In this document: positions 1 to 7,823 of the stretch, piece after piece
Position numbering within the stretch: the first letter of the stretch is position 1
Layout of the letters: every line of letters begins with the position of its first letter
Assembly: GCF_013248975.1 (NCBI RefSeq)
Contig: NZ_JABRWH010000001.1
Coordinates: forward strand, 1,364,001 to 1,428,000
Direction of reading: 5' to 3'
Source of the DNA: Neobacillus endophyticus
GTDB lineage: Bacteria > Bacillota > Bacilli > Bacillales > Cytobacillaceae
DNA: 64,000 bases
The notes under the pieces: generated by a model
The model's input: the letters and a program-made list of their open reading frames with translations, nothing else
Databases searched by the model: none
What the model was told of the DNA's origin: nothing
Made by a program: the position numbers and the translations under genes

Positions 1-220
1 CAAACATAAGGGCAAAAATATAATAGCGGACATTGAACTGCACACGTGAATCGTGAAATGGTTCAACACCGCTCTCATATGTGGTTTGCTTCGCCTCACT
101 AGGCTTGTAAGGACGCAGAAGCTTACCTAAATATAACGCCACCACTGGCAGCAGCACCCCTAGACATAGAAACACAAAAACGATCAGATAGTTATTCTGA
201 TATACATTTAGAAGTTCCAT
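1..220 (-). CDS. nuoA: NADH-quinone oxidoreductase subunit A, partial
   Basis: This is the 5' part of the membrane subunit A of respiratory complex I; the gene runs off the left edge, so only the first 73 codons are present. The translation begins [15 protein letters not shown], has one long hydrophobic segment, then LRPYKPSEA, and carries the family signature [13 protein letters not shown] followed by [10 protein letters not shown]. The ATG at 220 is preferred over the in-frame ATG at 226 because the GGAGG lies 8 bases from it, against 2. In several Bacillaceae the nuo operon directly follows atpC; here about 9 kb of Amadori-catabolism genes separate them. Identification is firm from the signature. 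Confidence 0.9.
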   Translation of the reverse strand, partial: MELLNVYQNNYLIVFVFLCLGVLLPVVALYLGKLLRPYKPSEAKQTTYESGVEPFHDSRVQFNVRYYIFALMF

Positions 221-226
221 GTCCAT

Positions 227-772
227 CCCCTCCAATGTTGTAAATTTTTAAAATTAACTAATAGTTGTAACCGAATTCATTATAGCATTGTTACAAACCT
301 GTGTCGACAAACCTTTCCAGTAAAATTGCAATTCTGCCTGCCGTGAAAAATAGTACGGCTTAGCCTCCAGAGAGCTAGCTCTAAAAAGAGACTTAAATTG
401 CCGTATATTTGTTGAAGTGCTATATACATTAGCACCTTGCGGCAGACTTCCAATTTTGTACACCTGCACTAAGCGGGGACACATCCCCTCCTTGAGCGTT
501 TTCTTCGCAATCACCCCTGAGAAACGTTAGAGATGCTTGATACTCTCTTGACCATGCTCTAAACAGACCATAACAAACTACAATTATTCGACATCCCCCC
601 TATTAAATAGCAAAATCCTCTTCATGTCAGTGAGGTTTGTCAACATTGTTCATAAAACGTTTATTTTGTATACTTCCAAAAGCACCTTCGCATACTCCCT
701 ACCATCTTATTCTAAACAAGGAGTTTCATGCGATTTTTAGAAAAACTAGTCCGATCTCACCATACAAAAATA
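227..772. other. Intergenic region upstream of nuoA
   Basis: This stretch of about 545 bases lies between the nuoA ribosome-binding site and the regulator terminator and should hold the nuo promoter. A TTGACA on the minus strand (about 635-640) is a possible -35, but no convincing -10 follows at normal spacing. An 86-codon open frame (254-514, minus) has no recognisable domain. I see no other structure. Confidence 0.4.
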
Positions 773-802
773 AAAGAGCGTCGAATTGAACTAACGCTCT
801 TT
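773..802 (-). terminator. Bidirectional terminator after the GntR gene
   Basis: A 9-bp stem (AAAGAGCGT / ACGCTCTTT) with a 12-base loop. It is followed by T8 on the plus strand and by TTTATTTTTG on the minus strand, where it ends leftward transcription of the GntR regulator. Confidence 0.8.
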
Positions 803-856
803 TTTTTCATGCCAGCCTTATAAATTTTCCCCATTTAAACCATGAAAAAGAACGGG

Positions 857-1573
857 TTACTTCAAGTAGAATTTATAGCTATCTCCCAAAATATACTGTT
901 TTCCTATATGCACCGGCTGGTCATCTTCATCGAATACCGTCGTTTCCATATAAAAAAGCGGTTCTCCGCTTGAAGTATGAAGTAAATCTGCCTCTTCTTC
1001 CCCAGCTCTAACAATCTCTAACGATAAATCACTGCCGCGGCATGGTTTTACATTGACCTTTTCCTCCAACAGTTTATAAATGGAGCCCTCCAAATTTTCG
1101 TTTAATAATAAATGAAACTTTTTATAAGAGAAGAAGTTATTCTCAATCATAATGGGTGATTCATCGGCATATCTTACCCTCTGAATCAGGACGAGTGCAT
1201 CTCCGTCTTCCAGTTGCAGCAGCTTTTGGTCCCTTGAGGATGGCTGAACAATTTCTCTTTTGATTATCTTACTGCTCGCAGTCAGTCCATTTGCTTTACA
1301 TGCATCACTAAAACTTAAAAAATGAACAATTTTCCGTTCGATTTTCCTCTTATTCACAAACGTGCCTTTTCCCTGCTTTTTAACCAAATAGCCTTCCTCT
1401 ACCAACTCGAGAATGGCCTTTCTCACCGTAATCCTGCTGATTTTATACTCCTCGCTCAATTCCAATTCTGTTGGGATTTGATCTCCGTACTTTAATTTCC
1501 CATTGAGAATAGAGCTGCGGATTGACTCCTTTAATTGGATATATAAAGGAACTTGATTATCCTGTTTTAACAT
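857..1573 (-). CDS. frlR: GntR/HutC-family regulator, probable FrlR
   Basis: A 238-residue one-domain-pair transcription factor. The N-terminal winged helix-turn-helix (about residues 8-72) includes QIPTELELSEEYKISRITVRKA and GYLVKKQGKGTFV, typical of GntR. The C-terminal half (about 90-235) is a UTRA ligand-binding domain, placing it in the HutC subfamily. The ATG at 1573 has AGGTG 6 bases upstream. It lies 54 bases downstream of the epimerase and beside fructosamine genes, so by analogy with B. subtilis FrlR (YurK) it probably represses this cluster in the absence of a phosphosugar-amine effector. The effector and operator are inferred; the family assignment is firm. Confidence 0.8.
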   Translation of the reverse strand: MLKQDNQVPLYIQLKESIRSSILNGKLKYGDQIPTELELSEEYKISRITVRKAILELVEEGYLVKKQGKGTFVNKRKIERKIVHFLSFSDACKANGLTASSKIIKREIVQPSSRDQKLLQLEDGDALVLIQRVRYADESPIMIENNFFSYKKFHLLLNENLEGSIYKLLEEKVNVKPCRGSDLSLEIVRAGEEEADLLHTSSGEPLFYMETTVFDEDDQPVHIGKQYILGDSYKFYLK

Positions 1574-1602
1574 TTATTTCACCTGCCTCTTTTTTGAAAC
1601 CG

Positions 1603-1618
1603 TATACTATTTAGTATA
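1603..1618. promoter_or_regulatory. Palindromic candidate operator before the GntR gene
   Basis: A perfect inverted repeat, TATACTA-TT-TAGTATA, in the short gap between the epimerase stop and the GntR start. Its position 30 bases upstream of the regulator gene suggests autoregulation, but it differs from the sites at the frlB and frlO promoters. Confidence 0.5.
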
Positions 1619-1627
1619 TAGAAATTA

Positions 1628-2473
1628 TTACATGCTATCAATTTCCAAAACAGTTGAAAATGACCTTAATGTCTTCTCAATAGCAGCATCCGGATCTTGC
1701 ACATATTGGTATGAAGTATATTCTAACGTCAACGCTCCTGTATAACCAATTTGACTTAATTGCTCAACGTATTTCTCCAGCGGCAATACACCGTCTCCCC
1801 ATACCAGATGCCCTTCCGGTTTCCCATCAATGAAATGAACATGAACTAAGTCTTTCTTTAATATGCGATCATAATCAAGAAAATCCTCATTTGCCAATGC
1901 CATCGGAATCGTATCAATCATCCCCTTCAAATAAGGGCTGTTCACCTCATCCAGCATGGCTTTTAGTGCGTGGGCATCATTCACCAAATTGGACTCTACT
2001 CGTGTTAAGGGCTCAAACACCAAGGTTAAATCTAAATCGGCTGCAGCCCTCGTTAGTTGATCCAATGAATCTCTCGTTCTTTTCCATGCCTCATCCCGGT
2101 TTTCATTTTCATAGCCCCAGCCAGGAGTAACCAATAGCATCGGTGCTTCCAATTCTTTTGCCGCTTCCGCCGATTTGATAAAATATTGGATGCTCTTTTC
2201 ACGAATCTGATTTTCCTTGGCTGCAAGATTAATTGGATACACACATTGTTCTGGTGTAAAGCAGACGACTGACAATTCCCTTCGTGTGATTTCTTTCTTT
2301 ACCCTCCTAATATCGCTGAGACTCATATCTTCTACATAAAAATGAGGCGATGCCCCCCATAGTTCAATATTTTTAAACCCATAACGAACCATTGAATCTA
2401 AAAAGTACTCAAAAGGATAGTGCATATAATGGAAATTCATTCCGGTGATTTGATCCCTCATAATTTTTGCCAT
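1628..2473 (-). CDS. frlC: TIM-barrel sugar isomerase/epimerase, FrlC-like
   Basis: A 281-residue member of the AP-endonuclease-2 / xylose-isomerase-like TIM-barrel family. Likely metal ligands are visible in order: the Glu of FEPLTRVESNLV (about residue 154), the Asp of KGMIDTIPMA (about 187), the His of DLVHVHFIDG (about 213), and a Glu in LTLEYTS near the end. E. coli FrlC, fructoselysine 3-epimerase, shares this layout, so the likely job is interconverting fructoselysine with its C3 epimer psicoselysine. It is followed after 54 bases by the GntR gene in the same direction and is divergent from frlB. A minus-strand promoter lies at 2538-2566. The family is certain; the substrate comes from context. 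Confidence 0.72.
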   Translation of the reverse strand: MAKIMRDQITGMNFHYMHYPFEYFLDSMVRYGFKNIELWGASPHFYVEDMSLSDIRRVKKEITRRELSVVCFTPEQCVYPINLAAKENQIREKSIQYFIKSAEAAKELEAPMLLVTPGWGYENENRDEAWKRTRDSLDQLTRAAADLDLTLVFEPLTRVESNLVNDAHALKAMLDEVNSPYLKGMIDTIPMALANEDFLDYDRILKKDLVHVHFIDGKPEGHLVWGDGVLPLEKYVEQLSQIGYTGALTLEYTSYQYVQDPDAAIEKTLRSFSTVLEIDSM

Positions 2474-2531
2474 TACTCCCTCGCCCCTTTCCTTCTATAC
2501 ATAAATATGAAAATTATTTTTAAAATTTTCA

Positions 2532-2566
2532 AACATAATATAACATTACATTATGTTATGAGTCAA
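2532..2566 (-). promoter_or_regulatory. Promoter and inverted repeat for the epimerase gene
   Basis: On the minus strand TTGACT (2561-2566) is separated by 17 bases from TTATAT (2538-2543). Two overlapping inverted repeats cover it: AACATAAT/ATTATGTT (2532-2539 and 2550-2557) and ATAACAT/ATGTTAT (2540-2546 and 2553-2559). The 11-mer TAATGTTATAT on the minus strand (2538-2548) recurs on the plus strand at the frlB promoter. Confidence 0.6.
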
Positions 2567-2602
2567 TTTAATATAAATCCTATTTTAAATGTTCTAAAAA
2601 CA

Positions 2603-2657
2603 TTGACAATTAATCTTACACGCCTTAATATAATGTTATATAATGTATTATTATATT
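2603..2657 (+). promoter_or_regulatory. frlB promoter with putative operator
   Basis: TTGACA at 2603-2608 is followed after 17 bases by TAATAT (2626-2631); an alternative TATAAT lies at 2629-2634. Immediately downstream, 2632-2657 is a 26-base element matching the frlO promoter element (9229-9254, opposite strand) at 24 of 26 positions, which suggests a shared regulator. Confidence 0.65.
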
Positions 2658-2688
2658 TTAAACACCCTAATCTAAGGAGGAAAAAGGA

Positions 2689-3675
2689 ATGGTAAATTCA
2701 CAAGTAGTTGTAGATCAACAAGTGCAAAAAGTGTTAGATGCTTTGAAAGGACGTACGATCAACCACGTTTATTTTGTGGCTTGCGGCGGATCCTCTGCCA
2801 TTATGTATCCAAATAAGTACATCATGGACCGCGAAGCCAAAAATCTCTCATCAGATGTGTACAGCTCCAATGAATTCATTCATCGCAACCCTAGAAAACT
2901 TGGCGAAAATTCTCTCGTCATCCTGTGCTCAATGTCTGGAACTACTCCTGAAACAGTGAAAGCAGCTGAATTTGCCCGCCAAAAAGGAGCATTAACCGTT
3001 GGATTTACAAACCAGCCAACTTCACCACTTGCCCAAGAAAGTGAGTTCGTGGTGAAATACGAATGGGGGGCTGAATCCATTGCCTTTAATACCAACTTAG
3101 GCCTTCTTTATCAATTAACAATGGGTGTTCTTCATGTACTAGAAGGAAATGATAAATTTGATAAAATGATCAACAGCCTGGCTAACCTCCAAGTTATTTT
3201 CGAAAAATCAGCCAAGCAATATGAAAGCCAAGCACAGCAGTTTGGTCAAGAATACAAGGATGAAAAAGTCATTTATACAATGGCAAGCGGCGCCAACTAC
3301 GGAATTGCTTATTCCTACGCCATTTGTATTCTAATGGAAATGCAATGGATCCACTCCAATGCCGTTCACTCCGGTGAATACTTCCATGGCCCATTCGAAA
3401 TTCTAGATAAAGATGTTCCTTTTATTATCCTGCTTGGCTTGGATGAAACTCGCCCTCTAGATGAAAGAGCATTAGCATTCTCGAAAAAATACGGCGAAAA
3501 GCTGGCCGTTTTAGATGCCAAGGACTTAGATTTAACCGGCATTGATGAAGAATTAAAAGGCTATATTGCACCACTAGTTTTGAATTATATTCTCCGCAGA
3601 TATGCCGAACAACTGGCAGATGCCCGCAATCATCCGCTATCACAAAGAAGATATATGTGGAAAGTGGAATATTGA
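2689..3675 (+). CDS. frlB: Fructosamine-6-phosphate deglycase
   Basis: A 328-residue SIS-domain enzyme that cleaves fructosamine 6-phosphates such as fructoselysine-6-phosphate into glucose 6-phosphate and the free amine or amino acid. The phosphosugar-binding loop is VACGGSSAIMYP (about residues 29-40), the second SIS motif is ILCSMSGTTPETV, and the conserved acidic/His stretch is HSGEYFHGPFE (about 221-231). Length and the C-terminal RRYMWKVEY closely match B. subtilis FrlB as I remember it. AAGGAGG lies 8 bases before the ATG. Unlike in B. subtilis it stands alone, divergent from the other frl genes, with its own promoter and terminator. Confidence 0.93.
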   Translation: MVNSQVVVDQQVQKVLDALKGRTINHVYFVACGGSSAIMYPNKYIMDREAKNLSSDVYSSNEFIHRNPRKLGENSLVILCSMSGTTPETVKAAEFARQKGALTVGFTNQPTSPLAQESEFVVKYEWGAESIAFNTNLGLLYQLTMGVLHVLEGNDKFDKMINSLANLQVIFEKSAKQYESQAQQFGQEYKDEKVIYTMASGANYGIAYSYAICILMEMQWIHSNAVHSGEYFHGPFEILDKDVPFIILLGLDETRPLDERALAFSKKYGEKLAVLDAKDLDLTGIDEELKGYIAPLVLNYILRRYAEQLADARNHPLSQRRYMWKVEY

Positions 3676-3686
3676 TGATAAGTAAG

Positions 3687-3719
3687 CTCCTCGGTTTGTT
3701 AACACCGGGGAGTTTTTTT
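3687..3719 (+). terminator. frlB terminator
   Basis: A 9-bp stem (CTCCTCGGT / ACCGGGGAG, one wobble) with an 8-base loop followed by T7, 11 bases after the frlB stop codon. Confidence 0.85.
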
Positions 3720-3980
3720 ATTTTCAGTAAAAATAGATGATCCTGCAGCTAATAAAATTCTCCTGTCAGTAGAAGGAAGTTTTACGACTGTTTTCCCCCG
3801 CGACAGTTTTGATTATTGATTTAACAGTAAAAACATTTCTTCCGGCAGTAATAGGTGGCTCTATGTCCGTCCTGTCACTCACCACAGTTTTGATCGCTGA
3901 TCTGTCAGATACCACTCTTTACCCAACATTTAGTCGCTGCTATACGACAGTAAACCAATATCTCCCGCCCATAACACAAA
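3720..3980. repeat. Degenerate direct repeats in the frlB-frlD gap
   Basis: This convergent gap holds no gene. ACAGTTTTGAT followed three bases later by TGAT occurs at 3803-3820 and again at 3884-3901, a period of 81 bases. Weaker CTGTCAGTA-like fragments surround both, so the segment looks like decayed repeats of unknown origin. Confidence 0.45.
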
Positions 3981-3982
3981 AT

Positions 3983-4014
3983 AAATAACCCGCTCTATAT
4001 TGAACGGGTTATTT
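3983..4014 (-). terminator. Terminator of the frlO-frlD operon
   Basis: A 10-bp perfect stem (AAATAACCCG / CGGGTTATTT) with a 12-base loop, 14 bases beyond the frlD stop. T-rich flanks on both strands make it bidirectional, so it also backs up frlB termination. Confidence 0.75.
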
Positions 4015-4027
4015 ATTATAAAAATGC

Positions 4028-4864
4028 CTAACCAATTGCGATTTTCTTTTCCCGCTTCTTGCCATGTCCGAAGGCGCCATAGCGCTGACATGTTTCAGCG
4101 GCCGCGGCTGCGCCTTGCTCCATCGCTTCCTTAACAATGCCGTGTGATATATACTCTTTTAGAAAAATCGAAACAAATGTATCCCCCGCTCCAAGTGTAT
4201 CGACCACATCCGTTTCCACAATGCCATGTTCATAGACAGTTGTAGAATCGGAGAATATCGACCCTTCCGAGCCCCTGGTCAGGATCACATTTGGTGTACC
4301 CAGCTTATGAACCTTCACCAATAATGCTTCACATTCCGCTTTAGTTAAGCCCCCGCCAGAAAAAATCGCATATTTCACATACGGGCAAACAAGTCGTAAA
4401 TAATCGTCATCATATTTGGTTGAAAAATCAAATGAAATATCAATGTGCCTTTGCAATAAAGGTAATTCCTTTTCCAAATGGCTGTAAACACTTGTATGCA
4501 GCAAGGAATAACCGCTAATAAACTCCAACTCTTCTTCCGTAAAATTCAATTTCAGCTGTTTTTGTACGCCGCCCTTGTTCGAACCGACAAATATTCGGTC
4601 CCCTTGCTCATCCAATGTGACAACAGCCTCACCAGATGGACCCAACGCCCGCCGAACCCGAGATACGTCAATTCTTTCCTCCTGTAAGGATTGGACAATA
4701 TGGTCGCCCTCTCCATCATTTCCGATAATTCCGATATAGGCAACCTCGTCGACACCATAACGCTTCCAGAAAACCGCCACGTTCACAGCATTTCCGCCGG
4801 GGAACATCTCCCCGCGGTCTTCATAATAATCTACAACATTATCTCCTACTGCGATTAATCTCAT
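4028..4864 (-). CDS. frlD: Fructosamine/fructoselysine 6-kinase, PfkB family
   Basis: A sugar kinase of the PfkB/ribokinase family, 278 residues from the preferred start, which would phosphorylate imported fructosamines to the substrate of FrlB. The N-terminal IAVGDNVVDYY and FPGGNAVNVAVF are the family's first substrate-binding motif. The C-terminal VVDTLGAGDTFVS carries the catalytic Asp and anion hole, and the end YGAFGHGK resembles B. subtilis FrlD. I place the start at the ATG at 4864, not the GTG at 4873, because AGGAG lies 8 bases before that ATG. It follows the second deglycase after a 19-base gap and is the last gene of the operon. Confidence 0.88.
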   Translation of the reverse strand: MRLIAVGDNVVDYYEDRGEMFPGGNAVNVAVFWKRYGVDEVAYIGIIGNDGEGDHIVQSLQEERIDVSRVRRALGPSGEAVVTLDEQGDRIFVGSNKGGVQKQLKLNFTEEELEFISGYSLLHTSVYSHLEKELPLLQRHIDISFDFSTKYDDDYLRLVCPYVKYAIFSGGGLTKAECEALLVKVHKLGTPNVILTRGSEGSIFSDSTTVYEHGIVETDVVDTLGAGDTFVSIFLKEYISHGIVKEAMEQGAAAAAETCQRYGAFGHGKKREKKIAIG

Positions 4865-4883
4865 GTTTTCCACTCCTAGTATT

Positions 4884-5906
4884 TTAATAGGTAACAGTCC
4901 GATAATATCTGCGAATATCCAATGAATGATTGCGTTTCTCTTCTAAATGAACGCTGATTCTTTGAAGCAGGGAAGAAGTAACGATCGACGATAAATATTT
5001 TCTAAACTCCGCGCTGATTCCTGCCAATTCATATTCCTTTGTATCGATAACAGTCAACTTTTTCGTATATTTCTCCGCAAACCGTTCGACTCTCTCCATC
5101 AATGGTCGTGTTTCGTCCTCTCCTTTTAGGAGAATCACACTCGTATCTTCTTCCACTAGCTCCAATGTGCCATGGAAAAATTCAGCCGCATGGATCGATT
5201 TTGTTTTAATCCATTGCATCTCTTCCAATACACACATCGCATAGGAGTAGGCCCGGCCCCATGTATTGCCTGAACCGACCACCATATGATAGGGCTCGTC
5301 CTTATAAGCATTCGCAAACGCCTCAGCCTTTGGTTCGAATTGTTCCTTTGCCTCCATTAATTTTTCCGGGAGCTCTTCTAGCTGCATCGCGAACGCATCA
5401 TATTCAGGGAAATCTCCATTTTTGTGCATCAGTTTAAATAGAAGTAAATAAAGAATTAATTGATTCGAATCACTGGCATAGTCATTCTCAGCAAAATTGA
5501 CGATCGGATAATCAACCGTTTCGGCGAGTGGTTGATTGTACTCTCCTGTTAAACCAATCGTTGTTGCGCCTCTTTCTTTGCAGTACTTCGCTGCTGCCAC
5601 TGTTTCTTGAGTAGTTCCTGATAGTGATGAGAGTATCACCAGTGAGTCCTTGCTAAATTGTTTGTGATTTTGCAAGATAAATTCAGCAGCAATTTCAGCA
5701 TAAGCAGGAATGGTTGATGTGGCATTGATCATAAATTCAAATGGGTAAAAAGTTGCCACAGCCCCGCCTGAGCCAATTAAGAAAATATTTTTAAACTCTT
5801 TTTCATACACTTGATTCACTATTTTTTCAATTTCCTCTCTTAAGCCTAATGCTCCACCTGTTACCTTAAGATACTTTTCTCTGCTAAAATTCAACAATTT
5901 CCTCAC
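4884..5906 (-). CDS. Second SIS-domain sugar-amine phosphate deglycase (FrlB paralogue)
   Basis: A 340-residue SIS protein built like FrlB but clearly divergent. It has LIGSGGAVATFYP (phosphate-binding loop, about residues 43-55), ILSSLSGTTQETV, an AAEFFHGTLELV stretch equivalent to the FrlB active-site segment, and the end RRYYRTVTY. It lies inside the transport-kinase operon between frlM and frlD, where B. subtilis has no deglycase. The likely role is cleavage of another phosphorylated Amadori or sugar-amine compound; glucoselysine-6-phosphate deglycases of enteric bacteria are a precedent for such specialisation. The start is unclear: GTG at 5906 sits within the RBS-like GGGAGTGAGG, so TTG at 5897 or 5894 may be used. 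Confidence 0.75.
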   Translation of the reverse strand: MRKLLNFSREKYLKVTGGALGLREEIEKIVNQVYEKEFKNIFLIGSGGAVATFYPFEFMINATSTIPAYAEIAAEFILQNHKQFSKDSLVILSSLSGTTQETVAAAKYCKERGATTIGLTGEYNQPLAETVDYPIVNFAENDYASDSNQLILYLLLFKLMHKNGDFPEYDAFAMQLEELPEKLMEAKEQFEPKAEAFANAYKDEPYHMVVGSGNTWGRAYSYAMCVLEEMQWIKTKSIHAAEFFHGTLELVEEDTSVILLKGEDETRPLMERVERFAEKYTKKLTVIDTKEYELAGISAEFRKYLSSIVTSSLLQRISVHLEEKRNHSLDIRRYYRTVTY

Positions 5907-5934
5907 TCCCTTTTTTTCTATTAGAATGCCGTGT

Positions 5935-6855
5935 TTATCCTTTCACACTGCCTTCTGCCAAACCGCGGACGAAATATTTCTGCATCATTAGAAAGACGGC
6001 GATCAGCGGAACAGCGGAGATGACCAACCCGGCCAATAAAACGCCCCAATTTGTGTTCAATGCATCCTTGAAAACCAACAAACCAGATGTGATTGGCTTT
6101 AACTCTTCTTTTTGAATGAATATAATCGAGAATAAAAACTCATTCCAAGAATAGTAAGCTGTTAAAATCACACCCGTAAATAATATCGGTTTACTCATTG
6201 GCAAAAATATTTTTGTAAATATACTCAAACTTGTAGCGCCCTCCAGATAGGCCGCTTCTTCGAGTTCTTTCGGTATAGAAAGGAAGAAAGAACGAATTAA
6301 TAGAACAGTTAGCGGAATCCGGTAAGCTGTAAATGTGATAATTAACGCCCAATAGGTGTCCAAGAGCCCTAGTTTTTGAATTAATTCATAGAGAGGAATT
6401 AATCCGCTTTGCGGCGAGAACATCAAACCGGCGGAAACGAATAAAAGCAGGAACTTTCCGCCTTTAAGCTGAAACCTGGCCAATCCATAGGCACATAGAG
6501 AGCTGACTAAAACGGTGAGAATACAAGTGCCAATCGTAATAATTAAACTATTCACAAAGTAACTTGAAACACCTTGCTGCCAGGCAGTGGTGTAATTTGA
6601 AAAAAGCCACTTTTTAGGTAATCCCCACGTGTCATTGTAAATGGCCGCTGTATTTTTAAAAGAACTCATGATCATCCAAAAAATCGGATACGCAATTGCA
6701 ATAAAATAAAGGAGAAGAAACAGAAAGATGATTCCAGCAACGATGGAGAAGCCAGGTCGATGTTTTTTCGTTTTTAGGTTAATGTTCGTAATTTTTACGC
6801 TTTCCGCTTCCGGCCGCGCCATCCCTGAATCCCCTTGTGGTTCCATCAACTTCAT
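5935..6855 (-). CDS. frlM: ABC sugar transporter permease, FrlM-type
   Basis: A 306-residue MalG-type inner-membrane permease. After a polar N-terminus it has about six membrane spans starting near residue 38. The cytoplasmic EAA loop that docks the ATPase is ELEEAAYLEGATSLSIFTK (about 198-216), followed by FLPMSKP. GGAGG 7 bases before the ATG lies inside the end of frlN, and the two genes are 2 bases apart, implying translational coupling. With FrlN it should form the channel for fructosamine uptake. Gene order frlO-frlN-frlM-frlD follows B. subtilis. Confidence 0.85.
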   Translation of the reverse strand: MKLMEPQGDSGMARPEAESVKITNINLKTKKHRPGFSIVAGIIFLFLLLYFIAIAYPIFWMIMSSFKNTAAIYNDTWGLPKKWLFSNYTTAWQQGVSSYFVNSLIITIGTCILTVLVSSLCAYGLARFQLKGGKFLLLFVSAGLMFSPQSGLIPLYELIQKLGLLDTYWALIITFTAYRIPLTVLLIRSFFLSIPKELEEAAYLEGATSLSIFTKIFLPMSKPILFTGVILTAYYSWNEFLFSIIFIQKEELKPITSGLLVFKDALNTNWGVLLAGLVISAVPLIAVFLMMQKYFVRGLAEGSVKG

Positions 6856-6857
6856 TT

Positions 6858-7733
6858 TTACTCCTCCCCTGTTTTTAAGAACTTGTTCTGCACAAAATAG
6901 AAGATTAGTGTTATACCCAGAATGACGTTGGCAATGGCAGAGGCATATCCAGGTTCATTATCGATGAATGCTTTTTGGTACATATAGGTACTAAACACCT
7001 GTGAGGAGTTGCTTGGGCCACCGCTCGTCAGTACATACACTTCACTAAACACTAAGAAAGAACCTGTCACGGTATACACCAAAAGTACAAAGGTCATTTC
7101 TTTTACCTGCGGTACTGTAATATTGAAAAATGATCTAATTTTCCCCGCCCCATCTATCGTAGCGGCTTCATATAAATCCCCGGGAATATTTTGGATTGCC
7201 AGCACATATAACATGACGGTATAACCGATGCTTTGCCATTGGGACACGGCAATAACCGCAAAAATGGCTGTTTTCGGATCCCCAAGCCATCCCCTCGCCC
7301 AACTTCCTAGGCCGATCGCTTTCAGAAAACTGTTGAGCATTCCAACTTCCGGATTATAAACGAAGCTAAAAAGAATCCCGATAACCGTCATGGAAATAAG
7401 TACAGGAATAAAAAAGGTTGTTCGAAAGAACGTTGAAAACTTCCTGAAAACTTTGTCTTCCAGTACTGCAGCAATCACTAATCCAAGACCAACCTGAAGG
7501 ATAACGGAAATTACGGCGTAGAGAAGATTGTTCTTAAGCACCGTGAAAAAAACGGGGTCTTTAAAGAGGTGAATATAATTAGCGGCTGCCACAAATTTTT
7601 TATCTAACGTAAATGGATTCCATTCATAAAAGCCATTTACCACATTCCGGACTAATGGATAGTAAACAAACAAAGCAAGCATGATAAAAGCTGGTGCCAT
7701 GTAAAAAAATGGAGCTACACGTGATTTGCGCAA
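6858..7733 (-). CDS. frlN: ABC sugar transporter permease, FrlN-type
   Basis: A 291-residue MalF-type permease of the carbohydrate-uptake-1 family. It opens with FFYMAPAFIMLALFVYYPL and has six predicted spans and the EAA loop GDLYEAATIDGAGKIRSFF (about residues 185-203). The start is TTG at 7733, with GGGAGGG about 7 bases upstream. No ATPase is encoded in the cluster; B. subtilis FrlMNO relies on the shared ATPase MsmX, and the same is likely here. A strong hairpin separates it from frlO. Confidence 0.84.
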   Translation of the reverse strand: MRKSRVAPFFYMAPAFIMLALFVYYPLVRNVVNGFYEWNPFTLDKKFVAAANYIHLFKDPVFFTVLKNNLLYAVISVILQVGLGLVIAAVLEDKVFRKFSTFFRTTFFIPVLISMTVIGILFSFVYNPEVGMLNSFLKAIGLGSWARGWLGDPKTAIFAVIAVSQWQSIGYTVMLYVLAIQNIPGDLYEAATIDGAGKIRSFFNITVPQVKEMTFVLLVYTVTGSFLVFSEVYVLTSGGPSNSSQVFSTYMYQKAFIDNEPGYASAIANVILGITLIFYFVQNKFLKTGEE

Positions 7734-7754
7734 GCCTTTTCCCTCCCATCCTAG

Positions 7755-7805
7755 TAAAATATGTCGGCCAAAAGGACTTGAATCCCCTTAAACCGACATA
7801 TTTTA
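7755..7805 (-). promoter_or_regulatory. Stem-loop between frlO and frlN
   Basis: A perfect 13-bp stem, TAAAATATGTCGG / CCGACATATTTTA, encloses 25 bases including a second small AAGG/CCTT pairing. No T-run follows, so it is unlikely to be a full terminator. Such hairpins commonly protect the binding-protein mRNA and lower expression of the permeases downstream. Confidence 0.65.
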
Positions 7806-7823
7806 TAGATTTCAATTTGCCAT

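Noticed and set aside
254..514. 86-codon minus-strand open frame upstream of nuoA
   Set aside because: The composition is unremarkable, no domain or signal is recognisable, and it occupies the region expected to hold the nuo promoter. I do not report it as a gene.
2420..2695. 91-codon plus-strand frame running into frlB
   Set aside because: It covers the divergent promoter region, reads through AT-rich operator sequence and has no RBS. The real gene starts at 2689.
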